NCBI GenBank assembly: GCA_030632765.1
Contig: DAOVUC010000016.1
Span: 1 to 13,490, forward strand
From: Candidatus Dadabacteria bacterium
GTDB lineage: Bacteria; Desulfobacterota_D; UBA1144; Nemesobacterales; UBA2774
DNA: 13,490 nucleotides
Direction of reading: 5' to 3'
Each line of letters opens with the position of its first letter. The first letter of the stretch is position 1. The notes under the pieces were generated by a model that searched no databases, was not told the DNA's origin, and saw only the letters and a list, made by a program, of their open reading frames with translations. Made by a program: the position numbers and the translations under genes. This document shows, piece after piece, positions 1 through 8,300 of this stretch.

Positions 1-486
1 GATTTCTTCGGTTTTGCAATGTCACGTAACGGATACCTTTTGCACAGCGCAACAGGTCAGTTCGATGACAAGCCAGTAAAGCCTCCATATTTCTATGGTA
101 AAACAGATTGGGGCAAATTTAACATGAAAGTTGTTACCAGACCGGATCTTTCAAGTTCCGAGTGGCAGCTTACACATATAGCCTCAGAGTTACCGGAAGC
201 CTTCAACATTAAAGGCCATCGTTTCCAGATTAAGCCTGAGCATACACGTACAGCTTCTGGCGATGCCATTAACTGGTTTGCACAAGCTACCCCATTTGAT
301 AACATGGGCGCTGAGGTCAAGATTCAAGAGATTACAGGTTGTATTTCATTTGTATTTGACCTTGTTATCCCGGTTCCTTCAGTTCTCTGGACAGAGACTT
401 ATGAGCGTCCTGCGAGCTACAGGGGATATGCAACTCCATACAAATATGGACTTCGTCAGCAGTTCCCAATTAGTCAGGGATCATAA
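1..486 (+). CDS. Acetoacetate decarboxylase family protein, 3' part (partial)
   Basis: The reading frame is open from the first base, so this is the C-terminal 161 residues of a gene that begins upstream of the window; the ATG at 19 is internal. It aligns along its whole length with the complete gene at 561-1526. Shared blocks include GY(L/I)LH, DKP, TRPD, SEL, GHRFQ, R-TA-GD, TPFD-MG and ATP(F/Y)KY near the end. The family name comes from that paralog, which keeps the Schiff-base lysine region; the matching region here lies off the window. The two genes are 74 bp apart in the same direction with no terminator between, so an operon is likely. The substrate is unknown. Family members include true decarboxylases and enzymes with other beta-keto acid or aldol chemistry, so the reaction should not be assumed. 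Confidence 0.8.
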   Translation, partial: DFFGFAMSRNGYLLHSATGQFDDKPVKPPYFYGKTDWGKFNMKVVTRPDLSSSEWQLTHIASELPEAFNIKGHRFQIKPEHTRTASGDAINWFAQATPFDNMGAEVKIQEITGCISFVFDLVIPVPSVLWTETYERPASYRGYATPYKYGLRQQFPISQGS

Positions 487-560
487 GGCGTTAGATCTTA
501 ATGTTTTGTGTAGTTGAATGAAGAAAACGAATATATAAAAATTTATAGGAGGTATTTGCA

Positions 561-1526
561 ATGGGTTTACAAGCAAATGAATACAGCTATCCATGGCTAC
601 AAGAAGGTGAAGTTCCACCTTTACCGCTGGATAGAGATAGAATCCACATCATAACTCAAGGTGTGGCTGATCCAGTTTTTGATTATGATATTGTTCCACT
701 AACGTATACAGAAAGCCGCTGGATGGCCTTTGTTATCCGTGCGGATATAAACAATATGAAAGGAGTTACACCAGAGCCCATCCAAATTACAGATGATGTA
801 ATTGAGTTCTGGTATGTAATCCACAGAAACACAATGTTAGGACCATACATGGAGTTTGGTGTAACATTCTCCGCTTCAGTAGATACCGGAGACGGGAAGA
901 TCTACAGAGCCGGATACTATCCTTACATGTATCTTTCTAACGATTCACCAATTTTTGCTGGAAAAGAGCCTTTTGGGTTCCCGAAAAAAGCAGCTTATAT
1001 TGCAGCTTTTGAGCACGGAACAAACAATAACTACTTCAACATGCTTATGGAGAGAAGAGGTTATATTCTCCATACAGCGAATGGTCGTTATTCCGACAAG
1101 CCTCTTTCCACAAGACCAATATTCTATGGAAACACAGAATATGGACGTATGAACTATCGTATTACCACAAGACCAGACATAACCACAAGTATTCATGAGG
1201 TTACTTATCTACCATCAGAGCTAGCACCTGGACAGGGTCATCGCTTCCAGCTAAACCCTGAGAGCATCCGTACCGCTACAGGCGATGATGTTCGCTCTTG
1301 GTACATGTCTGGAACCCCATTTGATTTCATGGGCGGCCAGATTCCGGCTACAGAGATTGTAGGTCTTATTAGCTTTACCTTCAACCTCATCATTCCGGGC
1401 GCTGAGACCATTTGGACCAGGACAGTAGAAAGAGGCCCTGACGATTTTGGACCACTTCTTTATGCTACACCGTTCAAATACACCATGCGTCATAGGTTCT
1501 TGTTGCCACAGTACTCACAGGGCTAG
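561..1526 (+). CDS. Acetoacetate decarboxylase family protein
   Basis: A complete 321-residue protein, somewhat longer than the classic clostridial enzyme of about 245 residues. The family signature is at residues 134-143 (GKEPFGFPKK). Lys142 and Lys143 are placed like the catalytic Schiff-base lysine and its neighbour in acetoacetate decarboxylase, and Glu98 in GPYMEF matches a conserved acidic position. This supports beta-keto acid decarboxylase-type chemistry through a lysine imine, but relatives with extended N-termini have other reactions, so the substrate is open. No signal peptide or membrane segment is seen; a cytoplasmic enzyme is expected. The ATG is fixed by a strong ribosome site, AGGAGG at 547-552, 8 bases upstream. 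It is the second of two tandem paralogs and ends before an intrinsic terminator. Duplication followed by divergence may have given different substrate ranges, or the two subunits could assemble together. Confidence 0.85.
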   Translation: MGLQANEYSYPWLQEGEVPPLPLDRDRIHIITQGVADPVFDYDIVPLTYTESRWMAFVIRADINNMKGVTPEPIQITDDVIEFWYVIHRNTMLGPYMEFGVTFSASVDTGDGKIYRAGYYPYMYLSNDSPIFAGKEPFGFPKKAAYIAAFEHGTNNNYFNMLMERRGYILHTANGRYSDKPLSTRPIFYGNTEYGRMNYRITTRPDITTSIHEVTYLPSELAPGQGHRFQLNPESIRTATGDDVRSWYMSGTPFDFMGGQIPATEIVGLISFTFNLIIPGAETIWTRTVERGPDDFGPLLYATPFKYTMRHRFLLPQYSQG

Positions 1527-1567
1527 TAATAGACTGTTAGACTAGAAAATAAAGATGTTAATTCAGA

Positions 1568-1603
1568 GCAGAGCCCCCGTAAGGGAGCTCTGCTTTTTTT
1601 TTT
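1568..1603 (+). terminator. Intrinsic terminator of the decarboxylase-family pair
   Basis: GCAGAGCCCCC (1568-1578) pairs with GGGAGCTCTGC (1583-1593) around a GTAA loop. This gives an 11-bp stem with one mismatch, followed at once by ten T residues (1594-1603). It lies about 40 bp after the stop codon. The opposite strand has no T tail, so it works for the plus strand only. Confidence 0.92.
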
Positions 1604-1661
1604 ATACAAAATTTGTTTTAGTTCTGCAAAATAACGGGGAAAGTGGGGTGGGGGGTAAGAG

Positions 1662-2189
1662 TTAAAGATTTAATCTAAGTTCTTGTACTTCTCCATAAAC
1701 AGGGCTTATTTCATCGCTATCCAACTCTGATATATTATCAGGCAAATCCATAATACGCCTAAGAGAGTTTAATTCTTCTATGGATTCTTCTTTTCTTATT
1801 CTTATACTTTGGGTTCGTATTCTCAGCCTATTCATTATGTCTAGCATCTGAATAGCGCCATTGTTAACTCTTTCTTTAAGGCGTCCTTCAATGCTCATAG
1901 AAGCCTGCAGTGAACGGAACAAGTTGTATTCTTCGTCTGGTATAAAGTTATCCAGATAAGTGTAAGCATCCTCAATGATTTTTCTTTGTTCTATATAATT
2001 TTGATGAAGCAAATATATAGCTAACGCATGCCTGATAGTTTTTAAAGGAAAAGGCAAAAGGGATTTAGGTAGCGCAAAAGGTATCAGCCTTAATGGTTCA
2101 AGTTCTTTATTTTCATTGATTGAAGCTAGCAAATCGGCATAAGCTGACACAATATTCCTTGGGTGCAAACTTTTATTCTCAGTGCTCAA
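1662..2189 (-). CDS. Hypothetical protein, 175 aa, likely all-helical
   Basis: I do not recognise a family. The predicted protein is charged and soluble, without a signal peptide or membrane segment. Long stretches suited to helices run from about residue 55 to 150, rich in Leu, Ile, Arg and Glu, including an RLRIRTQSIRIRKEE segment that could be a coiled coil. Cysteine is absent, and no metal site or catalytic motif is visible. The start is TTG (2187-2189), supported by AAGGAA about six bases upstream; the next in-frame Met is far inside. It is transcribed away from nfo and toward the decarboxylase pair, as a single gene. No terminator was found in the 58 bases between its stop and the plus-strand terminator. 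A role cannot be given; coding capacity is supported by the start context and the long open frame. Confidence 0.6.
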   Translation of the reverse strand: MSTENKSLHPRNIVSAYADLLASINENKELEPLRLIPFALPKSLLPFPLKTIRHALAIYLLHQNYIEQRKIIEDAYTYLDNFIPDEEYNLFRSLQASMSIEGRLKERVNNGAIQMLDIMNRLRIRTQSIRIRKEESIEELNSLRRIMDLPDNISELDSDEISPVYGEVQELRLNL

Positions 2190-2406
2190 AATAAGTTCCT
2201 TATAAATTTAGCTTGCGTTAAACAAGACTATTTCAGTTTGATTTTACCTTATAGTTCCGTTTCGAAGAAAGACTGTCTTAATTCTATCACGTGATGGGCA
2301 GGTTTATCAATACAATTGGCATATTATTTATTTTACAGCTCTACAGTTTGATAGATTTTAAAATAGTTAGGTCTTAATATTGCGGTGTAGATGCTGATTA
2401 GTAGAC

Positions 2407-2420
2407 ATAAGATATCTTAT
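2407..2420. repeat. 14-bp perfect palindrome, possible operator
   Basis: ATAAGATATCTTAT is fully self-complementary and lies in the divergent spacer between the hypothetical gene and nfo. Its size fits a site for a dimeric regulator. No regulator is identified, and AT-rich spacers do contain chance palindromes. Confidence 0.3.
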
Positions 2421-2466
2421 CGGAATATTTGTGCGTCTAAATTTGACTATTTATTACATATCTCCT

Positions 2467-2561
2467 AATACCGCTATTGCAATACTAATAATCATAAAAT
2501 AATAATAAGAGTGGAAAATATATCAATAATCCAAAATGTTGGGGTATGCAATAGCGGAATT
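2467..2561. repeat. Spaced inverted repeat, 15-bp arms
   Basis: AATACCGCTATTGCA (2467-2481) is repeated in inverted orientation at 2547-2561 with one mismatch. The spacer is 65 bp and very AT-rich. It lies 56 bp before the nfo start codon. The arms could form a long-range stem, be paired protein sites, or be ends of a very short mobile-element remnant; no target duplication was found. Confidence 0.45.
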
Positions 2562-2617
2562 GGAAATAGCTCTATCTATATATAAAATATTTGCACCCGT
2601 TAAAATATCTCTCTATT

Positions 2618-3448
2618 ATGAAATTTGGCGCTCATGTCTCTATAGCCGGAGGAATAAACAAAGCTCCATCAAGGGCTCACGGGTTAGGGTGCGAATGCTT
2701 TCAAATCTTTTCTAGATCCCCTAGAGGCGGGAAACCACCTGAACTCAATGATAAAATGGTTAAATCCTTTTTAGGCGAGTGCGTTAAATACAATATCGCG
2801 GAATACTATATTCATACTCCTTACTACATCAATCTTTGTTCAGAAAAAAAGGGATTAAGGAACTCATCCATAACAATCATCAAAGAAGAGCTCGAACGGG
2901 GCAACACATTAGGGGCAAAATATGTCATGACCCATCTAGGGAGTTCTAAGGGAACAAATAGGAAACATGCAGTAAAGATTATTATTGAAGGATTAAAGAG
3001 AATAATAGAGAACACCAGTTTTTCAACCCAACTGCTATTAGAAAATACGGCCGGTCAAGGAACTACAATGGGAGATAGTTTTGAAGAATTAGCAGAGATT
3101 CTAGACGGTGTTAGAGGTTCTAGTATAGGAATTTGTATTGATACCGCACATCTATTTGCTTCAGGTTATGATATTAGGACACAAGAGAAATTTAAAGAAA
3201 TTTTTCGCATACTTTCTACTACTATAGGTATTGAAAAGATTAAATTATTTCATGGGAATGATTCTAAAGTTGCTTTGGGAGAAAGAAAGGATAGACATGA
3301 GCATATAGGGAAAGGAAAGATTGGCATAGAAGGATTCAAAAATATCATTAAGAATTCCGATTTTGAGAATATTAACATGATTGTAGAAACTCCACCGGAA
3401 AAGGTGGGAGAAGATATAAAAGCATTGAAAAATTTAAGAGATAAATAA
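2618..3448 (+). CDS. nfo: Endonuclease IV (AP endonuclease)
   Basis: Endonuclease IV cuts DNA on the 5' side of abasic sites in base excision repair, using three zinc ions in a TIM barrel. All nine zinc ligands of the E. coli enzyme can be placed: His66, His106, Glu142, Asp175, His178, His212, Asp225, His227 and Glu257. They lie in the blocks [51 protein letters not shown] and VETPP. Length (276 aa) is normal. I prefer ATG at 2618, giving the typical MKFGAHVS start, over an in-frame TTG at 2591 that would add nine unusual residues. Neither start has a clear ribosome site, so a short-leader or leaderless mRNA is possible. The gene is AT-rich compared with uvrB and uvrC. It appears intact, unlike its downstream neighbour, and with uvrB and uvrC makes this a DNA-repair neighbourhood. 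Confidence 0.95.
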   Translation: MKFGAHVSIAGGINKAPSRAHGLGCECFQIFSRSPRGGKPPELNDKMVKSFLGECVKYNIAEYYIHTPYYINLCSEKKGLRNSSITIIKEELERGNTLGAKYVMTHLGSSKGTNRKHAVKIIIEGLKRIIENTSFSTQLLLENTAGQGTTMGDSFEELAEILDGVRGSSIGICIDTAHLFASGYDIRTQEKFKEIFRILSTTIGIEKIKLFHGNDSKVALGERKDRHEHIGKGKIGIEGFKNIIKNSDFENINMIVETPPEKVGEDIKALKNLRDK

Positions 3449-3488
3449 TCCCCTTTACAACTCACCACAGAAAAGGGAACATAAATTT

Positions 3489-4916
3489 ATGACGCAAAAC
3501 TTATTGGTTGGCAAAGGAGAAAAAGAACTCTTTATTCTTCCCAAAATGGCAAACCGCCACGGCCTTATTGCTGGCGCTACAGGAACAGGAAAGACTGTAA
3601 CACTTCAAGTACTGGCAGAAAATTTTAGCAGGATTGGAGTTCCGGTTTTCCTCTCCGACGTCAAAGGAGATCTCTCAGGAATAAGCAAGCCCGAAAAAGA
3701 ACATCCGAAAATTACAGAGCGTATAAATACAATTGGGATTCCAGACTTTAGTTTCAGCGGAAGCCCCGTCACATTCTGGGATGTCTTCGGCAATCAAGGA
3801 CACCCAGTTCGCACAACAATTTCGGAGATGGGACCTTTACTACTAAGTCGCTTGCTCAATCTAAATGATACTCAAACTGGAGTGCTGACTTTAATATTCA
3901 GAATTGCCGACGATGATGGTCTGTTGCTTTTGGATATAAAAGACCTCCGCTCTATTTTACAATATGAGGGGTGAAAATGCGGCTTCTTTCACGACAGGAT
4001 ACGGAAGAATTTCCAGAGCTAGTGTTGGAGCGATTCAAAGAAAATTATTAAGTCTCGAAGATCAAGGTGGGGATATATTTTTTGGCGAACCCGCACTTAA
4101 TCTTGATGACTTTTTGCAAACAGACGAAAATGGGAATGGAATAATTAATATTTTAGCAGCTAATAACTTGATGGGTCACCCAGAGTCTATGCAACATTTT
4201 TGCTCTGGTTATTATCAGAATTATTTGAGCAACTACCCGAAGCAGGTGATCCTGAAAAACCAAAATTAGTTTTCTTTTTCGACGAAGCGCACCTTCTTTT
4301 TGACAATGCTCCCAAAGCCCTTCAGGAAAAAATCGAACAGGTTGCGCGCCTGATTCGCTCTAAGGGAGTGGGCGTTTATTTTGTAAGTCAAAACCCATTG
4401 GACATACCGGATGAAGTTTTAGGACAACTGGGAAACAGGATCCAGCATGCACTCAGGGCCTATACTTCTCGTGACCAAAAAGCAGTCAGAGCTGCTGCTC
4501 ATACATTTAGAACTAACCCTACTTTAGATACAGAAACAGTAATCACCGAGCTCGGAGTAGGAGAAGCATTGATTTCTTTTTTAGACGAAAAGGGCCGTCC
4601 CAATGTAGTAGAACAGGCACTTATCAGACCACCATTTAGCCAGATAGGTCCTATAGAACCTAAGGACCGCAAGCGGATTATTCAAAGCTCTTTGGTCTAT
4701 GGTTTTTATGAAAAATCAGTCGACCGTGAATCAACGTATGAGATGCTAAAGAAACGAGCTGAGCAGTCCCCTAAAACCAGATCCAGCATAAAATAACCGG
4801 GAAGAAAAAGACAAGGGGTAGTGGAAACTATGGCAAAAAGTGCAGCACGGAGCATCGGCAGTCAGATAGCTACTCAACTTATGAGAGGTATACTGGGATC
4901 TTTTTTAAAGAAGTAA
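3489..4916 (+). pseudogene. HerA-like ATPase (DUF853, YjgR type), broken by two frameshifts and a stop
   Basis: Three pieces together make an almost full-length YjgR-type ATPase of about 475 residues. Piece one (3489 to about 3970) has Walker A GATGTGKT at residues 29-36. Piece two runs on in another frame, starting GENAASF and including LEDQGGDIFFGEPALNLDD. Piece three returns to the first frame (about 4188 onward) and has Walker [13 protein letters not shown] and the conserved [18 protein letters not shown]. The first shift fits one extra G in the GGGG run at 3968-3971; the second fits one missing base near 4183-4188. An in-frame TAA at 4794-4796 then cuts off the last 40 codons, which still encode the conserved tail AKSAARSIGSQ up to a second stop at 4914-4916. 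The ATG at 3489 has AAGGGA upstream. Three lesions argue for recent decay rather than one sequencing error. Intact family members are hexameric ATPases of poorly known function. Confidence 0.85.
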
Positions 4917-5596
4917 AATCTAGGCTATTTTGTAAGCGTTTATCGGCATCATCCTAACTAATTTCAGGCAGTTAAATCAGGATTTTAAACCACTGCATTA
5001 ATAGATGGGGATAAACTCTAAATATCTAATATCTGACTTTAAGATGTGGGGAAGACTAAATACTCAACTAAAAAATTGCAGGCCCAAAGCTCAAAACACA
5101 AATTATCTTTTTTGTCGCATGTAAAAGTAAAAATACTATAGAAAACCAGTAGTTAGAAAGAAAGTGGAAAAGACAAAAACTCCCATCTCCGATTTCCTTA
5201 TAAAATAACCAAAAGAATTTCAGTGTTTTAAGAGGCAAACTTACACACGGTGCTCAAATTACATATTCTCAGAACCTGCAATCATTCATAATTTTACTTT
5301 TATCATGCACCATTGTTGCACGGAGGTCTCACAAAAGTTTCGCTGGCATATTAATTTTCAAAATAGGGCCATATTCAATGATGATTCTCCTACTTTAACT
5401 ATTCACCATAACCAACTAAGATGATTGGATATTATATTTTAAGAAAATTGCTGTTTTTGTACTGCAACAAAAGAACTGTTCTAACAGACTGCTATCATTG
5501 CATAATATAAATTTTAGCAGTTTACATAATTGAATATTATCGGACATAGTTTCTAGGGCAAAATTGGGGTTTTTCAGCTACGAAAGTAAGAAACTT
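4917..5596. other. Gene-free stretch between two decaying genes
   Basis: About 680 AT-rich bases with stops in all frames and no recognisable protein remnant, tRNA or terminator. It lies between the 3' ends of the HerA-like pseudogene and the leftward Lhr stub, so it is probably decayed coding or spacer DNA rather than a control region. Confidence 0.5.
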
Positions 5597-6119
5597 TTAT
5601 GCGGCGCCTTTCCCTAGACAGGCTTTTAGTTTGGGTGTGAAGTTTCTCTTTATCAGGGGTTGTTTGATATTCCATTCCTCATTCCGGTCAAATCCAGACA
5701 GGATTCTGACCTCTGTTCCTTCCTTAAAAGCAACCGGAATTCCTTCTTTATAAAGCACCCTATCTTTGTAGTGAGAGGAGACTCTCTCGCCTAGTGTAAT
5801 CACCCCCATCAGGTTAAGCGGATCTGATGCGCTGAGCGAAACAAGGGCACCTGATTTTTGTTTTCTTCTCATGTCCCTGAGACTTGCGACTGCCTCTGGT
5901 AGCGCAAACTGCTCTCCCGTTACTCCTTCAACAAATCTTCCTCCCCTAACCTCTCCTCTTAGCTCGAGTAGTCTGAGTGCTCTAACCAAATCTCTCCATG
6001 GAGGCGCAAAACTTTCACGCTCAAGAATTTACAACTCCATACCTGATGAGAAAAACACTAGCGATCGCCCGCATCTCTTCTGATACATTTTTATAGAGGT
6101 ATAAATCTTTATGGCGTGT
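5597..6119 (-). pseudogene. lhr: C-terminal remnant of an Lhr-family ATP-dependent helicase
   Basis: The last 144 codons of an Lhr-type DEAD/DEAH helicase survive (5597-6028). They carry the typical segment [38 protein letters not shown], then SASDPLNLMG-ITLGERV and RVLYKEGIPVA. Upstream on the minus strand there is an in-frame TAA (6029-6031). Just beyond it, in another frame, EEMRAIASVFLIRYGVV (6030 to about 6085) resembles the preceding RYGVV part of the family, so about eight bases seem lost at the junction. That frame runs back to a TAG at 6120-6122. Normal Lhr proteins are around 1,400-1,500 residues, so both RecA-like helicase domains are gone. The piece cannot be an active helicase. 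An internal TTG could in theory start a 130-residue product, but no ribosome site supports it. Identification of the main segment is firm; the outer 90 bases are less sure. Confidence 0.8.
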
Positions 6120-6194
6120 CTAAATTTCTGTTGGAGTTTTAAAGACCCTCTTTAAACCAGGTCGCCACCACAAGATAGATGTTATCTATAGTAT

Positions 6195-6214
6195 ATATGT
6201 AATATAATACATAT
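6195..6214. repeat. Inverted repeat with TATAAT upstream of uvrB
   Basis: ATATGTA (6195-6201) and TACATAT (6208-6214) are perfect inverted arms around ATATAA. A TATAAT hexamer (6203-6208) overlaps the centre, so it could be a -10 box with an overlapping operator, though no good -35 is seen. It is about 50 bp before the uvrB start. No LexA-type CTGT-N8-ACAG box is present here. Confidence 0.3.
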
Positions 6215-6266
6215 GTTGTCATTTTAAACAACTGTTTTTAATTACCGCTATGCTAAACTCATATGC

Positions 6267-8285
6267 ATGAGCAGTGTTTTTAAAATTCATAGCGAATTCT
6301 CACCTAAGGGCGATCAGCCCGAGGCTATTAAAGAGCTTACCGAAGGGCTGCTAAGGGGAGAGAAATATCAAGTGCTTCTCGGAGTCACAGGGAGCGGAAA
6401 AACTTTTACCATAGCAAACGTAATTTCTAAAGTAGAGCGCCCTACCCTAATCATCGCTCCTAACAAAACTCTGGCAGCTCAGCTTTACGGTGAGCTGAAA
6501 GAACTGTTTCCTGAAAACTCGGTCAGATATTTTGTCAGCTATTATGACTATTACCAGCCTGAAGCCTACATCCCTTCAACAGATACATATATAGAGAAAG
6601 ACTCGCAAGTAAATGAGCATATAGACAGACTGCGGCACGCCTCAACCACGTCACTCTTCGAGAGACGGGACGTGGTTGTTGTAGCGAGTGTTTCATGTAT
6701 ATACGGCATAGGAGCGCCCGAGCATTACTACGGGCTTTTAACTATGCTAGAGACGGGAATGGAGCTTGAAAGAGATAGGTTTCTACAAAAACTTTCCGAA
6801 GTCCAGTACGAAAGAACAGGGTCTGATCTCTACCGGAGTAGCTTCCGAGTAAAGGGGGATATTGTGGACGTCTTTCCGTCCCATCATGACAACACGGCAA
6901 TAAGGATAGAATATTTTGGAGACCAGATAGATTCACTTAAAGAAATTGACCCCCTAAGAGGTACAACTATAAAACCGGTTACGAAAGCCGCGATATACCC
7001 GGGATCTCATTATGTCGCGACCAAGTACAGGCATGAGAAAGCAATCGAGAATATTAAGAAGGAACTTGACGAAAGGTTAGTTCAACTCCGGGAGCGGGGA
7101 ATGCTTCTCGAGAAACAGAGGCTTGAAGAAAAGACCAATTTCGATCTTGAGCTTCTTGCCAACATAGGTTTTTGCTCGGGGATCGAGAATTATTCTAGAC
7201 ACATATCAGGGCGCTTGCCCGGACAGCCCCCCTGGACGCTTCTGGATTATTTCCCGGATGACTTTCTTATCGTTTTGGATGAGAGCCATCAGATGATCCC
7301 TCAGTTAAAGGGAATGTATGCAGGGGACAGGAGCAGGAAACTAAACTTGGTTGAGCATGGGTTCAGACTTCCCTCGGCACTTGATAATAGACCGTTAAAT
7401 TTTTCCGAGTTTGAGAAAAGAGTAGTTCAAGCTATATATGTTTCCGCCACCCCCGGGGATTACGAGATAGATCAAACAGGTGGGGTAATAGTAGAGCAGA
7501 TCATACGCCCAACCGGGCTTTCAGACCCAGAGGTGGAGATAAGATCCGCGGACAACCAGGTGGATGATCTATTGGAGGAGATACAAAAAAGGGTAAGCAG
7601 CGGTGACAGGGTTCTGGTTACCACACTCACCAAAAGAATGGCGGAGGATCTGACCGAGTACTATAAGGAGTTGGGGGCGAGCGTCCGCTATCTGCACTCG
7701 GACATTGATACTCTAGAGAGAATCGGAATTATAAGGGATTTAAGGCTCGGGAAATTTGACGTGCTCGTGGGAATCAACCTCTTAAGAGAGGGGCTCGACA
7801 TACCGGAGGTGTCACTAGTAGCAATACTCGACGCGGATAAAGAAGGGTATCTGCGCTCGGCGACTTCGTTGATACAGATATTCGGGCGGGCCGCAAGGAA
7901 CGTTGAGGGGAAAGTAATCCTATACGCAGATCGAGTTACGGGCTCTATGGCGAAGGCGATTTCTGAAACCGACAGGAGAAGGAAAATTCAGGAGGCATAT
8001 AATAAAGAGCACGGCATCACACCCGTGAGTATTAAAAAGTCGGTGACAGACATACTGGCAACAATATACGAATCGGATTACTACACCGTACCGCTTGAAC
8101 TAAAGGATGAAGAGCTGGACATTGCGCCTGAAAAAATCTCCGGAGCCATAAACACCCTCGACAAAGAGATGAAGGCAGCAGCAAAAAACCTTGAATACGA
8201 AACCGCCGCTCAAAAGAGGGACAAGATCAAAAAGCTCAGGGAGCTTGAGATAAAATATCTGGGTAAGGACAAAAGAAATTCATAG
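6267..8285 (+). CDS. uvrB: Excinuclease ABC subunit B
   Basis: UvrB is the damage-verifying helicase of nucleotide excision repair. It is loaded by UvrA and then recruits UvrC. The 672-residue protein has the normal full length. Walker A GVTGSGKT is at residues 39-46. The Tyr-rich beta-hairpin that grips DNA is at about 92-101 ([10 protein letters not shown]). Walker B with DESH is at 338-341. Helicase motifs follow, including [13 protein letters not shown] and [11 protein letters not shown]-terminal UVR coiled-coil that contacts UvrC lies at about 633-665 ([14 protein letters not shown]). The ATG has no Shine-Dalgarno sequence, but a TATGCT (6249-6254) sits 12 bases upstream, so a leaderless transcript is possible. 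It is convergent with uvrC, 15 bases apart, so both partners are adjacent but separately transcribed. The upstream region holds an inverted repeat and the Lhr remnant. The gene looks fully functional. Confidence 0.97.
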   Translation: MSSVFKIHSEFSPKGDQPEAIKELTEGLLRGEKYQVLLGVTGSGKTFTIANVISKVERPTLIIAPNKTLAAQLYGELKELFPENSVRYFVSYYDYYQPEAYIPSTDTYIEKDSQVNEHIDRLRHASTTSLFERRDVVVVASVSCIYGIGAPEHYYGLLTMLETGMELERDRFLQKLSEVQYERTGSDLYRSSFRVKGDIVDVFPSHHDNTAIRIEYFGDQIDSLKEIDPLRGTTIKPVTKAAIYPGSHYVATKYRHEKAIENIKKELDERLVQLRERGMLLEKQRLEEKTNFDLELLANIGFCSGIENYSRHISGRLPGQPPWTLLDYFPDDFLIVLDESHQMIPQLKGMYAGDRSRKLNLVEHGFRLPSALDNRPLNFSEFEKRVVQAIYVSATPGDYEIDQTGGVIVEQIIRPTGLSDPEVEIRSADNQVDDLLEEIQKRVSSGDRVLVTTLTKRMAEDLTEYYKELGASVRYLHSDIDTLERIGIIRDLRLGKFDVLVGINLLREGLDIPEVSLVAILDADKEGYLRSATSLIQIFGRAARNVEGKVILYADRVTGSMAKAISETDRRRKIQEAYNKEHGITPVSIKKSVTDILATIYESDYYTVPLELKDEELDIAPEKISGAINTLDKEMKAAAKNLEYETAAQKRDKIKKLRELEIKYLGKDKRNS

Positions 8286-8300
8286 AACTAATTTATATAT

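Larger units (their letters stand above)
2190..2617. other. AT-rich divergent intergenic region with several palindromes
   Basis: About 430 bases without a gene, between the leftward hypothetical gene and nfo. It holds an ATCACGTGAT palindrome (2286-2295), a 14-bp perfect palindrome (2407-2420) and a long-spaced inverted repeat (2467-2481 with 2547-2561). TATA-like stretches just before nfo could be a -10 element, but no convincing -35 pairs with them. No tRNA or small ORF is evident. Confidence 0.6.

Noticed and set aside
1636..1655. G-rich stretch downstream of the hypothetical gene as a G-quadruplex
   Set aside because: There are only three separate G runs (4, 4 and 6), so a canonical three-tier quadruplex would have to split the last run without a loop.
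2591..2617. Upstream TTG start for nfo
   Set aside because: It would add nine residues before the conserved MKFGAHVS start and has no ribosome site.
3448..3478. Terminator between nfo and the HerA-like pseudogene
   Set aside because: CCCTTT and AAAGGG can pair over a wide loop, but there is no T tail. The right arm is instead the ribosome site of the next gene.
6225..6260. LexA/SOS box before uvrB
   Set aside because: A CTGT occurs at 6232-6235, but no properly spaced ACAG half follows, so SOS control is not supported.
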